8,199 nt of DNA, taken from contig CAZJYI010000302.1 of assembly GCA_964550025.1 (NCBI GenBank), positions 1 through 8,199 on the forward strand. Direction: 5' to 3'. The stretch is from CAZJYI01 sp964550025. GTDB lineage: Bacteria > Verrucomicrobiota > Kiritimatiellia > UBA8416 > CAYOBW01. The translations under genes were made by a program, and so were the position numbers. Positions 1 to 6,700 of this stretch are shown here, one piece after another. Numbering within the stretch: the stretch's first letter is position 1; the number at the start of each line of letters is the position of its first letter. The notes under the pieces were generated by a model. It did not search any database, was not told where the DNA came from, and saw only the letters and a list, made by a program, of their open reading frames with translations.

Positions 1-3000
1 TGGCGGCGCCACACTCGACGCGTCCCTCGGCTACGCGCCCGGCATCAGCGACACGTACATCATCATCGACAATGACGGCGGGGACGCTGTTACCGGCACC
101 TTCGGCGGGATGGCGGAGGGGACCATGTTCCAGCTCTCGTTTGGCGGCGAGACATACGCCTTCGAGTTGTCCTACGCGGGCGGCGACGGCAACGACGTTG
201 TGATCGCCGTCGTTCCCGAGCGAACGTTGACCATCGTCTCGGCCCACGGCACGGCCAGCCCGCCAGTGGGAATCCACACCAACATCTACGGCACCGTCCT
301 GACCAACAGCGTAACGTCCCCCGACACGATGGGGACAACGCAGTACGTCTGCACGGGCTGGACCATGACCGGGAACACGCCGGCCGGTGGCAGCTCGAAC
401 GTCATGGTCATGACTCACACCAATGACGCCGTGCTAACCTGGACGTGGAAGACCAATGCCCTGGTCGACATCATGGTGGCGAAGTCCGTTGACGCGAACC
501 GGTCGGCAGTCGGAGAAAGCCTTGTCTACACGCTCACGGCAACCAACCCGGGTCCGCACGAGGTAACAGGCACGGAGCTCACCGACGTTCTCCCATCCGA
601 TCTCGCGTACGCCTCTCACTCGGGCGGGGCCTACGTCCCCAGCAGCGGGCTCTGGACGGCGGGCACGCTGTGGCCGGGCGACAGCACGACGCTGGTCATC
701 ACGGCCACGGTTACGAACTCGGGCGCGATCGGAGCGGCTGTCACCAACACGGCGGCTCTGACGTACACCGACCAGGTTGACACCAACTCGGCCAACGACA
801 TAGCGACGGCGGAAACGCTGATCCTGGAGCGCGACACGGGCGACCTGCCCGCGGGCTACGGCATCACGCTCATTGCCGAGAACGGCGCGCGTCACCTGCT
901 GCCCACGAGCGGCGGCGTGCAGCTCGGGGCTGCCGTCGACGGGGAAACGAACGGCCTGCCCAGCGCGGCTGCGGACGGCGATGACGCGGACGGCACGGAC
1001 GACGAAGACGGGATTGCCGTGGTGGGCGCCTGGCAGGAGAACTCCGGCGGTGAGATCGAGGTCGTCGTGTCGGGCGGCTCCGGCTACCTGAGCGCTTGGA
1101 TCGACTGGGGTGCGAACAGCCAGTTCAGCGATCCCGGCGACCAGGTGCTGGATATGGAACCCGTGGCCGTCGGCGTGCAGACAAACGCCATAACCATCCC
1201 GGCCGGCGTGTTCGCCAGCTCGGCCACCTACGCGCGTTTTGCCCGCTTCCGCCTCTGGACGAACAGTACTCCGGCGCTGACCCTGACCGGCCTGGTTTTC
1301 GACGGCGAGGTGGAGGACCACGAGCTGCAGATCGTGATCGAGAACGTGCCGCCTGTGGCGACCGTCGACACCACCACGACCGTAGCGGCTGTTGCCACCG
1401 TCATCGAGGTACTCGCCAACGATACGGACGCCGACGGCGACCCGATGACGGTCACAAACGTGACGCAGGGCACAAAGGGCTCGGTCGCGATCAACCCGGG
1501 CAGCTCCAACGTGACGTACACGGCCAACGCGGGAGAAGCGGGCTATGACCAGTTCACGTACTGGGTCAGTGACGGCCGGGGAGATTATGCCACGGGCCTG
1601 GTGACGGTGGCGCTCACCCCGCAGGTGACGTACGTTTCACCTCACGGTTCGAACGTCTGGCCCTACGCCGACTGGGGCAACGCGGCCACGGATATCCAGA
1701 CGGCCGTCGATGCCGTGCCGTCAAACGGCACGGTCTGGGTCACAAACGGCGTCTACAACACGGGCGGCACGACGGTTGACGGCATGGCGTGCCGCGTCGC
1801 GCTGACCAAGGCGGAGACCGTGCGCAGCATCAACGGCGCGAAAATGACGGTCATCGTGGGCCAGGGACCGCTGGGGCTGGCGGCCGTGCGCTGCGTGTAC
1901 ATGACGGATGGTTCGCTGTTGTCGGGTTTCTCGCTGAGCAACGGTTTCACGCGCACCCAGGGTCTCATTGATGAAGTCAACTCACCGCCGATAGAGCTCG
2001 CCGGCGTCGTCGAGGAGCAGCGAAGCGGGGGTGGCGTGCGGCTGCACAACGGCGGAGTCCTCTCGAACTGCGTGGTCGAGGGCAACTCGGCCTTTGTCCG
2101 GGGCGGCGGCGTCTGGTGCGACGGCGGCGGCACGGTCATTCGCTGTACGCTCAGAAACAACTCGGCCGTCTTCGGTGGCGGCGTTTCCGTCCATGACGGG
2201 AGCGTGATCGACTGTCGCATCGTTGGCAACAGTGCCACCGGTCCGGCGGCACTCGGCGGCGGCGCTCACAGCGGTTCGCCCGGACTATTCCGCAACTGCC
2301 TGATCGTGAGCAACACGGCGCCGATCGGGGCGGGGCTGGCCCTCGTCTCGACGGGCGCGCTGTCGGCCACGGTGCAGAACTGCACGATCTGCACGAATAT
2401 TGCGACGGTCGCGGCGGGCGGACTAAGCACGACCGCGGCACAGTCGCCGGGACCGACCATCGCCAACACGATCATCTACTACAACGACGCGCCTGTGTCG
2501 CAAAACTGGGTCCAAATCGGGCCGGCGGTCTTCACCCACGCCTGCACCACACCGACCAACGGCTTGCCGGGGCCGGGCCACATCGATGCCATTCCGCGTT
2601 TCTCGCACGTTCCCGGCTGGGCATTCCATTTGCGTGCCGGCTCGCCGTGCAGGAACACGGGCACGAACGAGGCGTGGATGGTGGGAGCCTCTGACCTCGA
2701 CGGGTTCACGCGCGTCGTGGGTACGGCAGTGGACCGGGGTTGCTACGAGCATCACCTGCCCACCGACGTGGTGCTCTACGAGTTCCGGCTGGCGCAGGCC
2801 GACGGGCAGGTGGTCGTGCACTGGCGGACCGCCTCGGAGATCGGCACGATCGGCTTCCAGCTATACCGGAAGGTCGGCAACGGCTGGGTACTGGTCAACA
2901 CGGACGGGCTGATCCCCGCCAAGGGCGCCCCGCTGGGCGGAATCGGCGCCAGCTACTCGTACGTGGACGCGGGCGCCGACCCGAGCGAGACGCACACCTA

Positions 3001-3289
3001 CAAGCTCGTGGAGATCATGCTCGACGGCACGGAGCAGTACGGACCGTTCGAGCGTTCGGCTTACGAACTGCGGCTGGTAAGCCCGTTAACCGTGCAGCCG
3101 GACGGCAGCGTGGCCATTCGCTGGCTGAGCCGCGAGGGCGACGTGTACCGCGTGTACAGCTCGAGCAGCCTGCTCGGCACGTTCGAGCCGCTCAGCGGCC
3201 CGCTGCCGGCCACGCCGCCCGAGAACGTCTACGTCGACCGCTCCGAGCGGGTCAGCGCGCGCTACTACCAGATCCGGATGGAGGAGTAG
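1..3289 (+). CDS. Giant secreted multidomain beta-rich surface protein, 3' part (5' end outside window)
   Basis: The frame is open from base 2 to the TAG at 3287-3289, giving 1095 visible residues. Methionine codons such as the one at 110 lie inside a recognisable domain, so the true start is upstream. Domains in order: the tail of a PATR-type autotransporter-associated module (2-214, IIIDNDGGDAVTGTF then SYAGGDGNDVV); a TIVSAHGTASPPVG-type repeat (224-457); DUF11 (467-823, NPGPHEVTGTELTDVLP); GEVED (824-1339, acidic DGDDADGTDDEDG linker, ending GEVEDHEL); a cadherin/Ig-like domain (1343-1618, LANDTDADGDPMTVTN, FTYWVSDGRG); a right-handed beta-helix (1619-2755); a TASEIGTIGFQLYR fibronectin-III-like domain (2765-3070); and a last beta domain ending RYYQIRMEE. 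Such modules are known from secreted adhesin-like proteins; substrate and partner are unknown. No terminal hydrophobic anchor, PEP-CTERM-like signal or outer-membrane barrel is visible. Its role as a cell-surface or matrix protein is inferred. Confidence 0.95.
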   Translation, partial: GGATLDASLGYAPGISDTYIIIDNDGGDAVTGTFGGMAEGTMFQLSFGGETYAFELSYAGGDGNDVVIAVVPERTLTIVSAHGTASPPVGIHTNIYGTVLTNSVTSPDTMGTTQYVCTGWTMTGNTPAGGSSNVMVMTHTNDAVLTWTWKTNALVDIMVAKSVDANRSAVGESLVYTLTATNPGPHEVTGTELTDVLPSDLAYASHSGGAYVPSSGLWTAGTLWPGDSTTLVITATVTNSGAIGAAVTNTAALTYTDQVDTNSANDIATAETLILERDTGDLPAGYGITLIAENGARHLLPTSGGVQLGAAVDGETNGLPSAAADGDDADGTDDEDGIAVVGAWQENSGGEIEVVVSGGSGYLSAWIDWGANSQFSDPGDQVLDMEPVAVGVQTNAITIPAGVFASSATYARFARFRLWTNSTPALTLTGLVFDGEVEDHELQIVIENVPPVATVDTTTTVAAVATVIEVLANDTDADGDPMTVTNVTQGTKGSVAINPGSSNVTYTANAGEAGYDQFTYWVSDGRGDYATGLVTVALTPQVTYVSPHGSNVWPYADWGNAATDIQTAVDAVPSNGTVWVTNGVYNTGGTTVDGMACRVALTKAETVRSINGAKMTVIVGQGPLGLAAVRCVYMTDGSLLSGFSLSNGFTRTQGLIDEVNSPPIELAGVVEEQRSGGGVRLHNGGVLSNCVVEGNSAFVRGGGVWCDGGGTVIRCTLRNNSAVFGGGVSVHDGSVIDCRIVGNSATGPAALGGGAHSGSPGLFRNCLIVSNTAPIGAGLALVSTGALSATVQNCTICTNIATVAAGGLSTTAAQSPGPTIANTIIYYNDAPVSQNWVQIGPAVFTHACTTPTNGLPGPGHIDAIPRFSHVPGWAFHLRAGSPCRNTGTNEAWMVGASDLDGFTRVVGTAVDRGCYEHHLPTDVVLYEFRLAQADGQVVVHWRTASEIGTIGFQLYRKVGNGWVLVNTDGLIPAKGAPLGGIGASYSYVDAGADPSETHTYKLVEIMLDGTEQYGPFERSAYELRLVSPLTVQPDGSVAIRWLSREGDVYRVYSSSSLLGTFEPLSGPLPATPPENVYVDRSERVSARYYQIRMEE
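2..214 (+). other. PATR-type module tail at the visible start of the first protein
   Basis: The first 70 or so residues read as the last strands of the module that closes many autotransporter-associated beta-strand repeat regions. The visible signatures are IIIDNDGGDAVTGTFGG followed by SYAGGDGNDVVIAVV. The same module recurs at 7516-7671 in the second gene (FTIIDNDAAEPVAGTF, SYAGGDGNDVVLSV). Because this module normally follows a long stretch of beta repeats, it shows that a large N-terminal part of the first protein lies upstream of the window. Confidence 0.8.
467..823 (+). other. DUF11 domain
   Basis: The protein segment matches the bacterial DUF11 / conserved B_ant-type repeat pattern: a K-x-V-D opening (AKSVDANRSAVGESLVYTL), then NPGPHEVTGTELTDVLP, a WTAGTLWPGDSTTLVITATV strand pair, and a closing NTAALTYTDQVDTNSANDIA. 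The family is an Ig-like beta sandwich found in large secreted proteins and usually acts as a spacer or stalk. Only one copy is present, whereas many proteins carry several in tandem. Confidence 0.85.
824..1339 (+). other. GEVED domain with acidic linker
   Basis: The segment starts DTGDLPAGYG, has the acidic stretch DGDDADGTDDEDGI near 974-1015, then LSAWIDWGANSQFSDPGDQV, and ends with the family signature GEVEDHELQI. In GEVED-domain proteins this tail and the D/E-rich stretch are characteristic, and the acidic residues are good candidates for calcium binding. The assignment rests on motif recognition only. Confidence 0.85.
1343..1618 (+). other. Cadherin/Ig-like tandem-type domain
   Basis: The segment carries the usual marks of bacterial cadherin-like Ig modules: a PP-x-A opening, VLANDTDADGDPMTVTNVTQ, GSVAINPGSSNVTYTANAG and FTYWVSDGRGDYATGLVTV. 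The DTDADGD loop is a likely calcium site. It links the GEVED domain to the beta-helix and is best read as a structural spacer. Confidence 0.75.
1619..2755 (+). other. Right-handed parallel beta-helix domain
   Basis: The segment opens TYVSPHGSNVWPYADWGNA and continues ATDIQTAVDAVPSNGTVWV-TNGVY, the usual N-terminal cap of PVC-type pectate-lyase-like helices. It runs through at least six glycine/asparagine-rich rungs. It closes with SDLDGFTRVVGTAVDRGCYE, a variant of the D-x-DG-x-R...G-x-x-D-x-GAYE ending that is common in choice-of-anchor-type helices. Related folds bind or cleave polysaccharides, but no pectate-lyase catalytic pattern is evident, so a binding or structural role is more likely. 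Confidence 0.8.
2027..2425 (+). repeat. Chlamydial Pmp-like GGGV / C-x-I-x-x-N protein repeats
   Basis: Within the beta-helix, glycine turns of the form GGG[VA] (or the degenerate GAGL and AGGL) recur six times, 24-30 residues apart. After each of the first five turns comes a strand of the form [NRD]C-x-[IVL]-x-x-N: SNCVVEGNS, IRCTLRNNS, IDCRIVGNS, RNCLIVSNT and QNCTICTNI. A sixth strand, ANTIIYYND, lacks the cysteine. The layout resembles the GGA[ILV]...FxxN repeats of chlamydial polymorphic membrane proteins, but with cysteine where Pmp repeats usually have phenylalanine. Copies differ enough at the DNA level that this is a protein repeat, not a recent DNA duplication. Confidence 0.7.
2765..3286 (+). 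other. C-terminal fibronectin-III-like TASE domain plus terminal beta domain
   Basis: The pattern YEFRLAQADGQVVVHWRTA followed by SEIGTIGFQLYRK, then SYSYVDAGADPSETHTYKL and DGTEQYGPFE, is the fibronectin-III-like module often found just before the end of secreted proteins in PVC and other bacteria. It is followed by about 70 residues (VAIRWLSREGDVYRVYSSS, then PATPPENVYVDRSE, YYQIRMEE) matching a terminal beta domain frequent in Kiritimatiellota and Verrucomicrobiota proteins. In many lineages a sorting signal follows the TASE module; here none does. Confidence 0.7.
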
Positions 3290-3321
3290 CGAAACGCGCC
3301 AGGCGTTCCGATCTGGCACGT

Positions 3322-3342
3322 CGGAAGACTTGGCGTCTTCCG
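3322..3342. repeat. Perfect 8-bp hairpin after the first gene
   Basis: CGGAAGAC and GTCTTCCG are exact reverse complements around the 5-base loop TTGGC. The hairpin begins 33 bases after the stop codon of the first gene. It could end or protect that transcript, but no T-run follows, so it is not a standard intrinsic terminator. It also looks like the core of a dispersed palindromic element, which a genome-wide count could settle. Confidence 0.6.
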
Positions 3343-3518
3343 CTACGCACGCTATGCGAATCGCTGCCCGCGCCCTGCCAGCGGGTCTCTGTTCTCTGTA
3401 TGGCCGGCGTCTTCCTTCCGCGCACCACGGGGACGCTCGGACCGGACGTCGCCGGAGGCTGCGGCCCGGCACGCGAGCGCATTACGCGCGAGGAGACTCC
3501 GCATCTATGTTCGTAGTG

Positions 3519-3532
3519 CGCCCGTGAGGGCG
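3519..3532. repeat. Small hairpin with GNRA-type loop
   Basis: CGCCC and GGGCG form a perfect 5-bp G/C stem around the loop GTGA, which would be a GUGA tetraloop (GNRA class) in RNA on the + strand. It lies about 70 bases upstream of the candidate promoter, so it is more likely part of an intergenic repeat than of the leader of the next gene. A stem this short can arise by chance in G+C-rich DNA. Confidence 0.35.
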
Positions 3533-3588
3533 TCCCCGCGACCAACGGCAGGCCATAGTGAGAATTGCCGGCACCCTGCTGCCGAGTC

Positions 3589-3618
3589 TTGACCGCGGGA
3601 CCGGTGCTACCGTATGGT
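3589..3618 (+). promoter_or_regulatory. Candidate sigma70-like promoter for the second gene
   Basis: TTGACC (3589-3594, five of six matches to TTGACA) is followed after 18 bases by TATGGT (3613-3618, four of six matches to TATAAT). The start of transcription would be near 3625, giving a leader of about 108 bases. The downstream DNA is richer in A+T than the genes. The match is moderate and promoter consensus in this phylum is poorly known to me. Confidence 0.4.
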
Positions 3619-3722
3619 TGGCTTTGCAGGCGACCTATCCGGGCCTCGGCAAAAGCAGATCCCTAACTGTATCACAACGACAGGTGCATAAACGAGTTGC
3701 AGCAGCATCCAAACCAACAGAC

Positions 3723-3726
3723 GGAG
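3723..3726 (+). promoter_or_regulatory. Ribosome binding site of the second gene
   Basis: GGAG lies 6 bases before the ATG at 3733. An in-frame TAA at 3664-3666 limits how far upstream the protein could start. The only other in-frame near-start codons after it (CTG at 3667, TTG at 3697) lack an equally good site, and the ATG leads straight into a signal peptide, so this start is preferred. Confidence 0.75.
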
Positions 3727-3732
3727 CATCCA

Positions 3733-3795
3733 ATGAAACACAGGTGCACCTTGACATTCGCTTGCCTGGCCCTTGCCGCCGTGACGGCGTCCGCA
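3733..3795 (+). other. Sec signal peptide of the second protein
   Basis: The first 21 residues have a basic n-region (MKHR), a hydrophobic core (LTFACLALAAVTA) and an A-x-A signal peptidase I site, ASA before Q22. The two cysteines, C5 and C11, are too early and lack the leucine-rich lipobox spacing, so a lipoprotein is unlikely. It shows that the protein is exported at least to the periplasm. Confidence 0.85.
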
Positions 3796-6700
3796 CAGAC
3801 CTTCACAATCGATGATGACGGGAGGGTGCCCGGCGCCCCGATCGAGGGTACTTCTCCGCTAAGCGATACCCTGTACGCACCGGCACTGGCTCCCGGAATC
3901 AACCGGTTCTTCGTCCCGGCCGTAGTGCAGCACCTCGGCAACGGCGGCGCGGACGTGGTTGACGCGCTGACTTTCGGATACGACGGCCAGGTCCGGTTCG
4001 GCGGCGCCGGCGTGGTGATCACCCAGGTCTTCTTCAGCGTCGACCGCCTCGCCGTCGGCGAAGGCGGCCCGCCGCAGACCGGCTGCTACACTGAGTCCAT
4101 CAACGTGACCCCGCGTTCGGACGTGGGTCAGGCCGGCGACATCTACCGCAGCGAGTTGAACAACTTCCATGTCGTGCACATCGACGACAACGGCTTTCTC
4201 GACGCCGGCACGGTCGACCACCCGTCCTGGCTGGTCAACGGGAACTTCATCACCGGACTGCCCGGCAGCGGCGACGGTTTCCTCGGCACCGGCAACGAGT
4301 CCTACAACGTGAACGGTCTCGACATGCGCAGCGCTATCCCGGGCACCGGCCTGAACACGGTCTATTACTCCATCGAAGGCAGCTCGGACATTCTCCGCAG
4401 CGCCGTCGGGATCGCCCCCGGCTACAACGCTGGCGCGACCACCTACGCGACCGCCGGCCAGCTCGGCCTCTCCGGGGGCGACGACATCACCGGATTGACC
4501 ATCGTCGACTACGACGGCGACACCACCACCTTCAACGTGGCCCGGGACTACGTCTTCTTCACCCTCGCCCGCGGCTCGGCCTTCTTCAGCGGCGACAACC
4601 AGGCCGGCGACATCTACCTGGTCGGCGCCGGCAACACCACACCGATTGTGGCGGTCGATGAGGGCGTTCTGGGCTTCCTGCGCGATTTCGGCGGAACAAC
4701 CGGCTTGGATCTGGGACTGAGTACACCCCCGAACAGTCCGCCCGTGATCACCAGTGACGGCGGGGGCGCCACGGCCAACCTCTATGTCGACGAGAACCAG
4801 AAGTCGGTGACGACCGTCACGGCGACCGATCCCGACGCGGGTGATACGGTGTCGTTCTCGATCAGCGGGGGCGCGGACCAGGGTCACTTCGCCATCGACG
4901 CCACGAACGGCGTATTGACCTTCAACAGCGCACCGGACTACGAGAACCCGGCCGATTCGGACACCGGCAATGATTACGTGGTGGAGGTGACGGCGACGGA
5001 CGACGGCGACGGCAACCTGACCGACATGCAGACTATCACGGTCAATGTGACGGACGTTACCGAAGGGACCGTGACCGTCGAACTTGACAGCGGAAACCTG
5101 GTCATCACCGACTCCACCGGGGCCGACAACCTGCTCACCGTGCGGCGGGATGGGAGCGAGCTCGTCTTCACCGACCCGGGCTCGGTGTTCTCCTGCACGA
5201 TCCCGGGCTCTTCGGGAAACGGCACAAGTCAGCTCCGCGTCCCCCTGGCACAGATCACGGGAGGCGTCATCTTCTACGGCAGGGCGGGGAGTGACACCTT
5301 CGTCGTCGACGGCTCCGGCGGCAATCCACTCCCGCCCGGATCGCTGTACGACGGCGATGGTGGCGGCGGTGGGCCGGGCGACATTGACATCAACAGCATC
5401 GAGCTGCCCGGGGGCGACAGCGACTCGCTGGCGGTTACGGATCTGCCGGGCGCGTTTCAGATCGACCTGACCGCCAACGGCGGCGGTTCCGTCAACCACG
5501 ACGGCAGCCCGCTGTGCACGTTCACCAACCTCGAGCCCTTTGACCTGTCGGGAACGCCGATAACGACCCTACAGGTAGACATTGACGCGAGCGACACGGT
5601 AGCCGGACCGATCACGACCACACTGAGAGACCACACCACGGCCGGGGCCACCGAGCTGCTGTTCAGCGGCGGACTGGAAGACGTCATATTCTCGAACCCG
5701 TCCGTCTCGCTGACCGTTAATGGCGACGCGACCGATATCGACATCGTGAATGTCGAGGGCGTCGATACCGCCTGGTCGGCGGACATCACTATCGACGGCC
5801 AGGGCGGCGGCGACACGGTCAACTTCCAGGATGCATTGGCGCCTCCACTGCCCGGTGCCCCGCCTCCTATGCTCCTGGCCAACGGCGTCCCGGTCGCGCT
5901 TGGGGGCGGCAGCCTGACCGTGACCGGCGAAGTCATCAACGTCCTGCAACCTGTCAGCACGATCGGCAACGGCAGCGTGACCATGTCGGCCATGACGAGC
6001 ATCGTCTGTACGGCCGGCGGCGCCATCAGCGTGGTGGACGGAGATCTCATGCTTACGGCCAACAAGGCGGGCACGGCCCCGAGCGGGACGAACGGTATTC
6101 TGGTCGCTCTCGCGACGATCGAGACTACGGGAAGCGGCAACATCCTTCTGGACGGCACGGGCGGGAACGCCCCGGGATTCGGCAGCCAGTTCGGTGTCAA
6201 CGTGGGGCCGCTGGGCGTCGTCCGCTCTACCAGTGCCGCGGCCGGCGCCGGGACCATCACGCTGACGGGCAACGGCGGGAATGCCGGGCTCAGCCACAAC
6301 ATCGGCGTGCGTGTCTTCGGCGGGTCGGTCACCTCCGTGGCAGGCGACATCATCATCACCGGCCGGGGGGGAACCGGAACCAGCGCGTTTGGCAACCACA
6401 CCGGCGTTTTCGTCGGCGGCGGCGGAACGGTCACCTCAACCGGCATGGGCGGAAACGCCGCCGACATCGCCATCAACGGCACGGGGGGCGGCGGTTCCCA
6501 ACAGGCACAGGGGATCGCACTCTCGCTGGTCGCGTCCGTGACGTCGGTCGATGGCAACATCGCGCTCAACGGTATCGGCGGCACGAGCACGGTCGGGCAG
6601 GATCACGGACTATACGTCGGCACGTTCACCACACCAGATGCCCAGGTCATTCGCTCAACGGGCGACGGGAACATCACGATCACCGCAACCGGCGGCATGG

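Larger units (their letters stand above)
3290..3732. other. Intergenic region (443 bases), no gene
   Basis: No open frame here has a ribosome binding site and a recognisable product. The first 250 bases are G+C-rich and hold small inverted repeats: 3322-3342, 3519-3532, and the 9-base pair CGGGGACGC (3428-3436) with GCGTCCCCG (3530-3538). The last 130 bases are clearly richer in A+T (29 of 60 bases at 3661-3720 are G or C), as expected for a promoter and leader. The 10-mer GGCGTCTTCC occurs at 3332-3341 and again at 3406-3415. Confidence 0.8.

Noticed and set aside
434..1321. Open frame of about 295 codons on the minus strand
   Set aside because: The plus strand carries DUF11 and GEVED domains with diagnostic motifs over the same bases. 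The antisense product shows no domain.
1619..2755. Active pectate lyase or other polysaccharide-degrading enzyme
   Set aside because: The fold is a parallel beta-helix, but I see no catalytic pattern of a known lyase or hydrolase family, and the rungs look like Pmp-type structural repeats.
3322..3342. Intrinsic terminator for the first gene
   Set aside because: The hairpin is good but no run of T follows it, so I list it as an inverted repeat only. Factor-dependent termination is equally possible.
3330..3527. Possible small plus-strand gene of 65 codons in the gap
   Set aside because: It starts inside the hairpin element, lies across inverted repeats and has an arginine/alanine-rich product typical of chance frames in G+C-rich DNA.
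3558..3815. Possible small plus-strand gene of 85 codons before the second gene
   Set aside because: It overlaps the signal peptide of the second gene in another frame, has no clear ribosome binding site, covers the candidate promoter and its product looks like nothing known.
3859..5499. Open frame of about 546 codons on the minus strand opposite the second gene
   Set aside because: The plus strand here encodes a clear signal peptide, a cadherin repeat and beta-rich modules. The minus-strand product is a V/A/G/R/D-rich string with no recognisable domain. Long antisense frames are expected opposite G+C-rich genes with strong third-position bias.
5457..6590. Open frame of about 377 codons on the minus strand
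   Set aside because: It mirrors the glycine/threonine-rich repeat region of the second gene and gives a low-complexity P/S/V/T-rich product with no domain. It is a shadow frame.
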